From Adiantum capillus-veneris (Eukaryota; Streptophyta; Polypodiopsida; Polypodiales; Pteridaceae): a DNA stretch of 64,000 bases. Within the stretch, counting starts at the first letter, position 1. Every line of letters begins with the position of its first letter. The notes beneath the pieces were generated by a model. It ran no database searches. It was not told where the DNA came from and saw nothing but the letters and a program-made list of their open reading frames with translations. Made by a program: the position numbers and the translations under genes. Below, one piece after another: positions 10,393-21,848 of the stretch. The stretch lies in the NCBI GenBank assembly GCA_014529385.2, contig CM043962.1:46481098-46545097 (forward strand). The letters are read 5' to 3'.

Positions 10393-11938
10393 CTATTTTA
10401 CAAGCTCACTGAAATCATCTTGACCTAGGCTCCTTAAAGTTAGTTTTTCACCAATGTGTGATACAATATCTTCCTTGCTTCTTATTCCTTGCCCGAGGCA
10501 AATGCTGCAATATCCTAAAAGGCTTCCGGTCCCTTTCTCACCAAAACTATAGATTGTTGCCTCTCTCTTTACAAGAATACATTTGTGGGAATTTAGGGCT
10601 ATAGGAAACTCGGCCAAAATAGAGCTTGGATCTCCATTGATACATAGTCTGCATACTCATTGTGGATGACTCAGATCATCTCTTCATTGAAGCTTGGGAG
10701 ATAATGCCACATGGCATCATCCTTTGAGTCGCCCTCCATGCGAGATCAACCTTTTCATTGGGCAAACCGATCCATCTCCAAAGCGGACTGCAAGGAAACA
10801 ACGTTGGATTATGATTCTAAGAAACAACAATGAGAATTGATAAGAATGAAGTACTTACAAGCGCCGCATCATCTTGCTCACAAAGGTTCTTGTTGGTTAT
10901 TTCACTTGCGGCTAAGATAAGTGCGCTCCAAGCACATGAGACATTTGTGGGGAGTGAAGCTACTCCCGCAAACACTCTCGTAGAAATATTTATCCTCATT
11001 AATGGTTTGTAGAGCTTCTGCCACAAGGGAATCCATGGAATTATGTCCCTCTGGCAAGGCTAGCGTGTTGATTAGGGGAGTAGAGGAGTAGTCCACTTGG
11101 AACTTGGTCTTCTAACTAGGGTTCTCTGTATCACAAACACATATATTGCAAGAACAAAGAGGGCTTTGTCCTGATGCATTTCAAGGGAGTGGGTAATGTC
11201 GTCAAGGAAGAGATATTCTTGACCGTCCACTATAATCGGATGCAGGGTACGCAAGAGAAGCTCTAGGATCTCATCTTTGACATCCTCCTCTTCTAGGTCT
11301 TGGTCAACATCTTCCAAAGGAGGCTCGCCTTGGGGACATAGAAGGTCCAACGAAGCCTCTTCCTGGATAGACATCTTCTCCTCTTTGGGCTCCACCTCCT
11401 TTACAAGCATCCTTAGAGACGGATTATTACAGTTACTTGCTTTACCTTTTCCATTGTTGTTTTCAATTGCCTCCATCTTTGTCACAATGACCACCATGTC
11501 CCACCTCATAAATCCCGTGCCTATGTTCCCCATGACCAGGTCTATGGGGTTGTCCTCCTCTTCCTCTCTATAGTGTTCCTTGGTGGTCCCTTTGATCACC
11601 CTAGCCAATCTAAAGTGGAAACTACTATCTTCTTTGAAGGTGTGCTTGAGGAGATCAACTGGCACCCACAAACCTTCTTCATCTTCAAAATTGATGGAGT
11701 ACTTTGCTATATGTGTCTCCATGTAGAATGTAAGCGCTTCAAATGCATCAGCATGCAGCTCAATGGTAACCCCCATGTCGATGGATACCTGGAACACATC
11801 TCTAAGCTTCTCCATCATGTGTCCTAGGTCATGCACAAGGAGTTGGTCAATGAGGGCTTGGTTAGCAGCAACCATTCTTACTGGCAGAGTGCAAGGGACA
11901 ATGACACGTGCTTGGGGATGGATAGAGCAAGGAAGCAA
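10393..11938 (-). CDS. Unrecognised protein, 288-codon frame plus possible 3' exons
   Basis: The main frame runs from ATG 11938 to stop 11072. Its middle is acidic (EEEEDNPID, DQDLEEEDVKDE), followed by a hydrophobic DKALFVLAIYVF stretch. I recognise no domain. An alternative start at 11876 (MVAANQAL) is plausible. Farther along the minus strand, 10902-11096 and 10393-10617 carry short open frames, and a possible 71-bp intron (10788-10858) has GTAAGT and TTGCAG ends. Whether these join into one gene is unknown. It could be a host gene or a piece of an undescribed TE. Confidence 0.3.
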
Positions 11939-12164
11939 TGGAGAAGATGAGAGAAGCTCAAAAACAAGAAAGTCACTTTAAAATGGGCCTTGCAAGTCAC
12001 TTATAAAGGAGACAATTAAAAATAGGACACTTTTATAAAACTTAAAAATTCAACGGTGATTAAAATTTAAATAATCTCTTTCGCAGAAAGCTCGGGATAT
12101 AATGCATAGTATTGCCATCCAAACACCATAGTTTGAAACACAGTGACTTCACCACCCACCACGA

Positions 12165-12389
12165 TGTTACCGTACACATGTGGTAGTGATGTGTGTGAAC
12201 ACACTTAGGACCGTCGGGGCATTTTTTCCCTCACTAGGAGGTTTTTTCCCACATTGTATATACGCCCATCACTCTACGACTAACTTATTTTTCCATTGCA
12301 CACTAAGTAATACACTCTCTGTTTTGTGCCTTGAGCTTCCTTCGTCTTCTCCAAGTTGTGGGTGTTTTTTTGCAACCCTAATTCCAACA
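12165..12389 (+). repeat. 5' LTR of A1
   Basis: 225 bp, TGTTACC...CCAACA. It shares the tagtgatgtgtgtgaacacac block and the cattttttccctc region with the other LTRs of this family at 15196, 19136, 20943, 29403 and 34361. Confidence 0.9.
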
Positions 12390-12390
12390 T

Positions 12391-12402
12391 TGGTATCAGA
12401 GC
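12391..12402 (+). promoter_or_regulatory. Primer-binding site of A1
   Basis: TGGTATCAGAGC, one base after the LTR, is complementary to the 3' end of initiator tRNA-Met, the usual Copia primer. The same 12-mer is found in A2 (15425-15436), B (28553-28564, minus) and C (34347-34358, minus). Confidence 0.9.
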
Positions 12403-12738
12403 AGGTTGCATTCTCCCGAGCTTAGTCACTAGCAGCAGCTCCAGCACACGCCTGCTCACTTTCTCCGATTTCTGCGAGCTTTGGCGAGCGTTTGCAGGTC
12501 GATAAATATTATGGGTGAGCTCGAAAAGCTCGGTCTACTCAGATTATTTCGATCTTCATTTCCCTACAAGTAGTACTGCACATGCAATTTCTTCATTTTG
12601 TGTAAAACTTATATTAGTGTTGTTTTTTGCATAACATATCCCTTATAGTCTTCTACGGTTTGTGCTATATAGCATGTGTTGTTTCCACTTTGTTTCTCCT
12701 CTTTTTAAGCAGTTTTCACATCAGGTGCATGATTCGCC

Positions 12739-15195
12739 ATGGCTGACAACAACACAGGTGTGTACAAGATGTTTGTTGTTGAGGATAGGTTGGATGGGAA
12801 TAATTACCCTATGTGGGCTTACATGATGTAACATGCATTGTGTCAAAGGGTGTTTGGAATGTTGTGCAGGGCATTGATGTACGTCTTGGGTGTGAAGATG
12901 TAGGCGATGCTAAGGATGTTGCAGGTTTTGGTGGCAGGTTTGTTGTTGCCAGAGTTGTTTTGCCTATGGCTGAGAAAGCTCGTTGGGATGTAAAAGATGT
13001 GCAGGGTCATGCATTGATTGCATTGTCTGTGAAGCACACTATTACTCCCCACATTCATTTAACAAAATCTATAAAACAGGCTTGGGATATTCTGGTTGGT
13101 CTTTATGCAAGTCGTAATGAGGCAAAAATTGCATTACTGCGTAAAGAGCCGGAGTCGAACATTATGCATGAGGAAGATGACATGGACACTTTCCTTGCTG
13201 GTGTCAAGGATATCAATGAGAAACTTATTTTTGTAGGTCATTTTAGACAGTTCCCTTGTGCAGATTGTTCTTCATGCCTTGCCAGATTCTTACCAGACTT
13301 TTTTTAGTACTTGGAGACTTATGACCCAAGGAAATCCAAAAGTTGTGCAGACTATTCTTGATGCCTTGCCAAATTCTTACCAGACTTTTGCTAATACTTG
13401 GACACTTATGACCCAAGGAAATCCAAATGTTGTCAAGTTTTATGCATTATGCACATTGTTATTGCAAGAGCCACAACGTGCAATTGAACATGCCTTTATT
13501 GCTGCTCAAAGAAAAGGTGGTAACAGCAATGTAGCCACTTCTCATGGTTCTTCTACCAATGGTAATCACATGTTCCTAATACTTTCGTTGGCACCAATTC
13601 GTTTGGAAATTCTAGTGATAAGGGCAAAAGAAGATGCATTGCCATAATTGTAAAGTTAATGATCATTTGATCAATCAGTGTCCTGAATTGAAGGCCAAAG
13701 AGGCTAAGAAGAAAGAGGCTAGCTCCACTACTAATGCTCGTTCCACTACAAATGCAACTATTGTTGAGTCTTCTATGAAAGGAGACTGTGATGCTGATGT
13801 TGATGTAAAATGGGCTTTTAGTGCAGAGCGTACTTATGATCCTTATGTCCATGATGCATGTTTGTTAGTTGATGCAGATGCTCAAGTGTGGTACTTTGAT
13901 AGTGGTGCTACAAAGCACATTACCTCTCATCGTGACTTGTTTACCTCTCTCAAGGATGTCCCTTATGGGAATTCAGTCACTTGTGCCAACAATGCCTCTT
14001 ATCCGATCAAGGGAGTTGGAAAGATTATGCTTACTACTGCAAATGGAAGCTCTTTCACACTTGTTGATTCATTGTATGTACCTAGGATCAAGAAGAATCT
14101 TTTGTCTATATCTGCACTTGCTAGACTTGGTCTTGTAGTTAAATTTGTCGATGATAGATGTACAAAACATGATCTCAGTTTTGGTGATGAAATTGTTGTA
14201 TCTGGCATTTTATATCGTGGGGTGTATAAGCTCACTTTATATGACAAGTGTGGACAGAATATTACAAATGCAATTGTGGATTCTAAGGCTATTTCACATT
14301 AAAAACTTTGGCATGTACGTTTTGGGCATTTGAATTTTGCCAATTTGCTGCATTTGCAAAAATTTGATACGGTTGCTTCTTTGCCCCCTCTTGAAGTACC
14401 TATCAAACATGTTTGTGAAGGCTATATTTTGGGTAAGATGCAACATGATAAGTTTCCAAAGGATGGTTGAGTTAGGGCCATATGCAGGTTGCAGCTTGTG
14501 TATAGTGATGTTTGTGGGCCCATGCAAACTCTGTCCTTGGGCAATTACCTTTACTTTGTGACTTTCATTGTGGATTACTCCAGGAATGCATGGGTATATC
14601 TACTTAAAGCAAAGTTCAAAGTATTTATGTGCTTCAAACAATTTTTGGCTATGGCTAGAAATGTCTTGAAATGTACTATGGGCACCCTCCGTTCCGATCG
14701 AGGGGGGGAGTATATGTCTCATGAATTTAATGCATTTTTGGCTATTCGTGGGATAAAACACCAATGTATGGTTCCTTATACGCCTCAACAAAATGGCGTT
14801 GCTGAGAGGAAAAATAGGTCACTTACAAAAATGGCACGATTTATGGTCAAGAGTCAAGCTTTGTCTCATTTTTTTTGGCTTGAGGCTATTATGTGTGCCA
14901 CTTATGTGCTTAACGGGCGTCCTACAAAATCTTTGCAGTCTATGACTCCTTATGAATCATGGCATGATAGAAAGCCTTCTATTCAGCACATACGTGTTTT
15001 TGGTTGTTTGGCATATGCTTGGTGCCACAAACGCAGTGCAAAAAAATTGGATGATAAGACTGTCAAATGTATTTTTGTTGGTTATAGTGCTGAAAGCAAA
15101 GGTTATAGGATGTATCATCCCCAAAAAAAGTGTATCTTGATCTCACGGGATGTTGTGTTTGTGGAAGATTTTGTTCAGCCCTTGCTGTCATGTAC
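12739..15195 (+). pseudogene. A1 gag, protease and integrase (broken)
   Basis: Gag starts at ATG 12739 (MADNNTGVYKMF) and is broken at codons 32-33 by TAA plus a one-base shift. The gag zinc knuckle CHNCKVNDHLINQC near 13637-13680 is intact. The protease site reads FDSGATKH (about 13893). The GAG-pre-integrase region is near 14300-14460. The integrase core has YSDVCG, RSDRGGEY and NGVAERKN, so all three acidic residues are kept. The frame ends at 15195, where the A2 LTR begins. At least four breaks are visible, so no full polyprotein can be made. Confidence 0.85.
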
Positions 15196-15422
15196 TGTTA
15201 CCATATACATGTGGTAGTGATGTGTGTGAACACACTAGGACCGCCGGGGCATTTTTTCCCTCTTTAGGAGGTTTTTTCCCCCGTGCATTGTATATATGCC
15301 CATCACTCTAGGGCTATCTATCTTTCCATTGCACACTAAGTAACACACTCTCTATTGTGTTCCTTGAGCTTCCTTCGTCTTCTCCAAGCTGTGTGTGTTT
15401 CTCTGCAACCCTAATTCCAACA
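15196..15422 (+). repeat. 5' LTR of A2
   Basis: 227 bp, TGTTACCATATACATG...CCAACA, about 98-99% identical by eye to the 3' LTR at 19136-19362. Confidence 0.95.
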
Positions 15423-15706
15423 ATTGGTATCAGAGCAGCGAGCGTTCGCAGGTCAACAAATATTTTGGGATAGCTCGAAGAGCTTGGTCTGCTCAGAATT
15501 TTGATTTGGGCTCATTTCGGCCTCCGTTTCCACTACAGGCAGTACTGCACATGCTATTTCCTCATTTTGTGCAGAATTTCGATCAGTGCCGTTTTCTGCA
15601 TAACAGGTGCCTTATAGTCTTCTACGGTTTGTGCTATATAGCACAGGTTGTTCCCGCTCCGTTTCTCCTATTTTCGACAGTTTTCACATCAAGTGCAGCA
15701 TTTACC

Positions 15707-18700
15707 ATGACTGACAACAACAACACAGATGTGTTCAAGATGTTTGCTGTTGAGGACAGGTTGGATGGGGACAACTACCCTATGTGGGCTTATATGATGC
15801 AACATGTTCTTGTGTCAAAGGTTGTCTGGAACATTGTGCAGGGCATTGATGTACGTCCTGGTTCTAAGGATGTAGGCGATGTTGAGGATGTTGCAGGTCT
15901 TGCTACAAGGATTGCAGCTGTTAGAGTTGTTTTGCCTACGGCAGAACAAGCTCGTTGGGATGTTAAGGATGCGCAGGCTCATGCATGGATTGCGTTGTCC
16001 GTGAAGCGCACAATTGTTCCTCACATCCGTTCAGCAAAATCTGCAAAACAGGCTTGGGATATTCTAGCAGGTCTTTATGCAAGCCGCAATGAGGCTAAAA
16101 TTGCTTTGCTGCGTAAAGAGCTGGAGTCGAAGATTATGCATGAGGAAGATGATATGGAAATTTTCCTTGCTAGTGTCAAGGATATCAATGAGCAGTGCCG
16201 TGGGCTGTATAAGCTCACTTTGTATGACAAGTGTGGACAAAATTTTGCAAATGCTGTTGCAGATTCAAGGGCTATTTCAGATGCAAAACTTTGGCATGCA
16301 CGTTTTGGTCATATGAATTTTGCCAGTTTGCTGCATTTGCAGAAATCTGATATGGTTGCTTCTTTGCCGCCTCTTGAAGCACCTGTCAAACATGTTTGTG
16401 AAGGCTGTATTTTGGGTAAGATGCAGCGTTCTAAGTTTCCAAAGGATGGTTCATTTCGGGCCACATGCAGGTTGCAGCTTGTGTATAGTGATGTTTGTGG
16501 GCCCATGGAAACTCCGTCCTTGGGCAATTACCTGTACTTCGTGACTTTCATTGATGATTACTCCAAGCATGCATGGGTATTTCCGCTTAAAGCGAAGTCT
16601 GAAGTCTTTATGTACTTCAAACAATTTCTGGCTATGGCTGAAAATGTCTCAAAATGTACTATGGGCACCCTCCATTCAAATCGAGGGGGGGAGTATATGT
16701 CTCATGAATTTAATGCATTTCTCGCTAGTCGTGGGATAAAACACCAATGTACAGTGCCTTATACACCTCAGCAAAATGGTGTTGCTGAGAGGAAAAACAG
16801 GTCACTGACGGAAATGGCACGATGTATGGTCAAAAGTCAAGCTTTACCCCATTCTTTTTGGCTTGAGGCCATCATGTGTGCCACTTATGTACTTAACAGG
16901 TGTCCTACGAAAGCTTTGTAGTCTATTACTCCATATGAAGCATGGCATGATAGAAAACCTTCTATTGATCACATGCGTGTTTTTGGCTGTTTGGCATATG
17001 CTTTGATGCCACAAGTGCAGCGCAAAAAATTGGATGATAAGGCTGTCAAATGTATTTTTGTTGGTTATAGTGCTGAAAGCAAAGGTTACAGGTTGTATCA
17101 TCCGCAAACAAAACGTATTCTGGTTTCTCGGGATGTAGTGTTTGTGGAAGATTCTGTTCAGCCCTTGCTGTCATGTACTAGAGACAGTAATGTAAGCTCA
17201 CAGGACATTTATGACACTTTGTTGCCTCTTTTCAGTGGTGGAAATACGAATGTAAGTTCCAATGAGGCAAATGTACAGCCTATGGGGGTTTCTGAAAATG
17301 TTTTAGAATAGCCTATTACTGATGCAGATGTACATGATGTACTTGATGAGGAAAGGGCTGAAAATGACCAGGCTAGAGGTATGCCAAAATGGCTGGTGCA
17401 CACTTTGCGTGACAGTAAATTGGATGCACCTTTATCTAGTCGTACTCGTTCAGGCTCTCGCCATGCATCTTATGCATCAGATTGTTATGCTTTGGCTGTG
17501 TCTAGTTTACATGATGTTGAGGAGCCTCTGTCTTTTGATGAAACACAGAATTCAGAAAATTGGATTGCTGCCATGAAATCAGAATATGATGCCCTTATAG
17601 AGAATGACACATGCACTTTATGTGATTTGCCTCCTGGCAAAAAGGCCATTGGTACGAAGTGGGTTTACAAGTTGAAACGCAAGCCGGATGGTGAGATTGA
17701 TCGCCATAAGGCTCGACTTGTTGCAAAGGGTTATGCACAACAAAAAGGCATAGATTATGAAGAGACTTTTGCTCCCACTTGTCGTATGACTACTGTGCGT
17801 TTTCTATGTGCATTGGCAGCTCATTTTGGTTGGGATGTACATCAATCAGACATTATTACTGCTTTCTTGAATGGTGACATATTTGAGGAAGTTTATGTAA
17901 CGCAGCCTCGCGGTTTTGTCATAAAAGGACAAGAGGACAAAGTGTGCAAATGTAAAAAGGCTTTGTATGGGTTGAAGCAATCTCCTCGTGCTTGGTATGA
18001 GAAAGCTGACACTCATTTGGTCAAACAAGGCTTTCGTAACAGTCCAACAGAAAGCACATTGTATGTTAAGCGTGAGGGTGATTTATTTCTCATCATGGTT
18101 CTTTATGTGGATGATTTGCTGATCACTGGACCAAATGAGAGACATATTGCTGAATTTAAGGCTGAGTTGAATGCTACTTTCAAGATGAAAGATTTGGGGC
18201 TGTTGCATCATTACTTGGGTATACAGTTTAAGCAGTGTGATGGTGGTATTGCCTTGTGTCAGAAAAGTTACATAAAGACATTGCTATGTAAGTTTGGACT
18301 TGAGGATTGCAAACCTATTGTCACTCCCATGGAAACAGGTTTGAAGTTGAGTCTTCATGATGCTGGCGATCCTGCTGATGTCACTCTTTACCAAACTGCT
18401 GTTGGCTGCCTCATTTATGTATGCAACACGAGGCCAGATATTCAGTTTGCAGTCTCACACGTCAGCAGATTTATGCATAGCCCAGGGTCTAAGCATTGGC
18501 AGGCTGTCAAGAGGATTTTCCGCTACCTTAGTGGCACTTTACATCTTGGCTTGTTTTATCCCAAGGGGGGATCATTGCCGCCAGACTTACATGCTTTTTC
18601 GGACTCAGATTGGGCTGGTTGTTTTGACACGCGAGTGTCCACAAGTGGTTTTTGTTTCATGCTTGGAAGTTCATGTATATCATGGTTGAGCATGAAGCAA

Positions 18701-19060
18701 CCTACTGTGGCCACTTCGAGTTGTGAGGCTGAGTACAGGGCAGTCTTCACAGCTACAGTTGAGTGTGTATGGCTTAGACGCCTTATGGCTGACTTGGGTG
18801 TTGGACAGGACACTGCCAACACTATCTACACTGACAGTCAGAGCGCATTGGCAGTTGCGAGGAACCCAGTTTTTCATGCTCGCACAAAGCACATTGAGGT
18901 GCATTACCACTATGTCAGGGAGAGGCTCTTAGCAGGAGAGATTAGCTTGGCTTATGTGCCAACACAGGACAACCTTGCAGATCTTTTCACAAAGGCATTG
19001 TCTCGTGAGAAGCTTGAAGCTTTCCGCAAAGCTTTGGGCTTACTCCCCTTTGTGGACTGA
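15707..19060 (+). pseudogene. A2 gag-pol, one frame with two amber codons
   Basis: From ATG 15707 (MTDNNNTDVFKMF) to TGA 19060 everything stays in one frame, broken only by TAG at 16919-16921 and 17309-17311. The related element C has CAG at the matching sites. After VKDINEQ the frame jumps directly to CRGLYKLTLYDK: the rest of gag, the zinc knuckle and the protease (about 0.95 kb) are deleted in frame. Integrase (YSDVCG, GVAERKN), RT (YVDDLLITG, about 18103-18130) and RNase H (FSDSDWAGC, TDSQSALAVA) remain. The second integrase Asp lies in HSNRGGEY, so it is changed to Asn. Without its own protease the element would depend on relatives. Confidence 0.9.
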
Positions 19061-19135
19061 TCCTGTCCTCAGGGCATGGCACTTCCCTTTACTCATGTGC
19101 CAGCTCTCGTTCACCGCATCACTCCAGGGGGGATT

Positions 19136-19362
19136 TGTTACCATATACATGTGGTAGTGATGTGTGTGAACACACTAGGACCGCCAGGGCATTTTTTCCC
19201 TCTTTAGGAGGTTTTTTCCCCCGTGCATTGTATATATGCCCATCACTCTAGGGCTATCTATCTTTCCATTGCACACTAAGTAACACACTCTCTATTGTGT
19301 GCCTTGAGCTTCCTTCGTCTTCTCCAAGCTGTGTGTGTTTCTCTGCAACCTTAATTCCAACA
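19136..19362 (+). repeat. 3' LTR of A2
   Basis: 227 bp, preceded by polypurine tract CAGGGGGGATT. It ends at 19362 exactly where A1 RT sequence resumes. Confidence 0.95.
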
Positions 19363-20866
19363 ACACATAGTTCAAAAAATTGGATGGCTACCATGCAATC
19401 AAAATATGATGCACTTATACAAAATGACATATGGACTTTATGTGATTTGCCACCTAGAAAAAAGGCCATTAGTACAAAGTGGGTTTACAAGTTGAAACAC
19501 AAGCCGGATGGTGAGATTGATCGCTATAAGGCTTGACTTGTTGCAAAAGGTTATGCACAACAGAAAGGCATAAATTATGAAGAGACTTTTGCTTCCACTT
19601 GTTGTATGACCACTATGCATTTTCTATGTGCATTGGAAGCTCATTTGGTTGGGATGTATATCAGTCAGACATTGTTACCGCTTTCTTGAATGGTGACATA
19701 TTTAAGGAAGTTTATGTAACGCGGCCTTGCTCTTTTGTCAAGAAAGAACAGGAGGATAAAATGTGCAGATGTAAGAAATCTTTGTATGGGTTGAAGGAAT
19801 CTCCTCGTGCTTGGTATGAGAAAGCTGACACTCATTTGGTCAAACAAGGTTTTTGTAATAGTCCAACAGAAAGCACATTGTATGTAAGGGTGATGTACTT
19901 CTCATTGTGGTTCTCTATGTGGATGATTTTCTGATTACAGGACCAAATAAGAGACATATTGCTGAATTTAAGGCTGATTTGAATGCTACTTTCAAGATGA
20001 CAGATTGGAGCATGTTGCATCATTACTTGGGTATACAATTTAAGCAGTGTGATGGTGGTATTACCTTGTGTCAGAAAAGTTACATAGAGACATTGCTATG
20101 TAAGTTTGGACTTGAGGATTGCAAACCTATTGCCGCTCCCATGGAAACATATTTGAAGTTGAGTCTTCATGATGTTGGTGATCCTGCCGATGTCACTCTT
20201 TACCAAATTGTTGTTGGCTGTCTCATTTATGTATGCAACATGAGGACAGATATTCATTTTGCAGTCTCATAGGTTATCAAATTCATGCATAGCCCAGGAT
20301 GCATTGGCAGTCTATCAAGAGGATTTTTCGCTACTTAAGTGGCACTTTACATCTTGGCTTATTTATCCCAAGGGGGATCATTGCCGCCAAATTTACATGC
20401 TTTTTTAGATTCATATTGGGCTAGTTGTTTTGACACAAGAGTGTCCATAAGTGGTTTTTGTTTCATGTTTGGCAGCTTATGCATATCATGATTGAACAAG
20501 AAGCAACCTACTGTGGCCACTTCCAATTTTGTGGTTGAGTATAGGAGAGTCTTCACAGCTATGATCGAGTGTGTATGGCTCAGATGCCTTATGGCTGATT
20601 TGGGTGGTGGACAAGACACTACGAACATTATCTACACTGATAGTCAAAGCGCATTGGCAGTTGTGAGGAACCCAATTTTTCATGCTAGCACAAAGCACAT
20701 TGAGGTGCATTACCACTATATTAGGGAGAGGCTCTTAGGAGGAGAGATTAGCTTGGCTTATGTGATAACACAAGACAACCTTGCCGATTTTTTCACAATG
20801 GAATTGTCTTGTGAGAAGTTCGAAGCTTTCTGCAAAGCTTTGGGCGTACTCCCCTTTGTGGACTGA
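19363..20866 (+). pseudogene. A1 RT-RNase H remainder (broken)
   Basis: Resumes at the segment equivalent to SSKNWMATMQSKYDAL of the RT region. It keeps KKAISTKWVYKLK, the SDIVTAFLNGDIF motif, a YVDDFLITG catalytic box (about 19910-19940) and the RNase H end (TDSQSALAVV, then LPFVD-stop at 20866). At least five stops or frameshifts break it. By domain order and flanking duplication it is the 3' half of A1, now separated from the 5' half by A2. Confidence 0.88.
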
Positions 20867-20942
20867 TGATGTCCTCAAGGCATGGCACTTCCCTATACTC
20901 TATGTGCCAGCTCTCGTTCACCATATCATTACAAGGGGGATT

Positions 20943-21122
20943 TGTTACCATATACATGCGATAGTGATGTGTGTAAACACACTTAGGACCACCGGGGAAT
21001 TTTTTCTCTCACTAGGAGGTTTTTCCCCCCGTGCATTGTATATACGCCCATGACTCTAGGGCTAACTTATCTTTCCATCTTCTCCAAGCTGTGTGTGTTT
21101 TCTTGCAACCCTAATTCCAACA
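20943..21122 (+). repeat. 3' LTR of A1, shortened
   Basis: 180 bp. It lacks about 50 bases after CTTTCCAT that the other LTRs have (the stretch with ACACTAAGTAACACACTC). It ends CCAACA, followed by the CACGA duplication. Confidence 0.9.
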
Positions 21123-21848
21123 CACGACTCTAAATTCACTTAACGCTTCTAAAATTGAAAATTAGTCAAAAATGCCCCGTGTTAATATGAGAGTATTACA
21201 TTGCAGGAGCATTTGCTTGCTTGATATGGATACATCTAGGGAAGGGGATGCTCTTACAAAGAAAAGAACCTCTCCTTTCTCTTATGCAGAGGGTTGCAAC
21301 CAATTACAAATGAGTAGTCCATCTTGAGCCCAAACCTAAGCTCCAAGTACTCCCTTAGATTTTCCATATATACAAATCGGCATTGACGGCCACGTCAGAC
21401 ACTTCCTCTTGCTTGTACACATGCACTTCAACTTGCTTCATATCAGTGATGTCCAAATAGAGTGCTTCCCATTCACCTTGTATTTGCTTCCACCGCTTGT
21501 AAGGGAATATAATGGAGATTTACTGCTTCTCAATGTGGTATGGGATGATCATTTTTTCTGTTACAAACATCCACTTTATTGTATCCCCATTTTGCTGAAA
21601 AATCTTTGAGTCCCAAGTAGATGGAAAGAATGCATTCATTGCTATTCCACCCTTAGCAATCCACATGGTAGGTATGCAATGAACATCGTCTACCTTGAAC
21701 AAAAAAACAAAAAGATACATAGGCATAAAAGATGTTAGCGTTTCTCAATGTGACCCGTACATGCACTTAATTGCAGTGAATATTTCATTTTCAATCTGCC
21801 ACTTGGTTGATACAATAGTGTCAGGAGTTGGCCAATCACCGTCCATTG
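21123..21848 (-). other. A1 flank with short unrecognised minus-strand frames
   Basis: The minus strand at 21726-21520 and on to about 21370 has a frame with one internal stop (FKVDDVHCIPTMWIAKGG, later YLDITDMKQVEVHVYKQEE). No domain is recognised. Together with the 12100 side it is the original A1 insertion site, so it may belong to the same locus as the unrecognised 11072-11938 frame. That link is speculative. Confidence 0.3.

Larger units (their letters stand above)
15196..19362 (+). mobile_element. Copia element A2, nested in A1
   Basis: Complete element with 227-bp LTRs at 15196-15422 and 19136-19362 that differ at about three positions, so insertion was recent. A primer-binding site lies at 15425-15436 and a polypurine tract (AGGGGGGAT) just before 19136. 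The leader lacks about 80 bases found in A1 after the primer site. The flanks (TGTAC left, ACACA right) are not a target-site duplication, and about 365 bp of A1 is missing at the insertion point. Confidence 0.92.
12165..21122 (+). mobile_element. Copia element A1, interrupted by A2
   Basis: A1 has a 5' LTR (12165-12389), primer-binding site, gag, protease and integrase, then a second Copia element (A2), then the rest of its RT and RNase H and a 3' LTR (20943-21122). The five bases before it (12160-12164) and after it (21123-21127) are both CACGA, a perfect target-site duplication that fixes its limits. The coding region has many stops and the LTRs have diverged, so it is old. Confidence 0.92.

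Noticed and set aside
15196-15422. Solo LTR between two separate Copia elements
   Set aside because: It is followed by a primer-binding site, gag-pol and a matching LTR, so it is the 5' LTR of A2.
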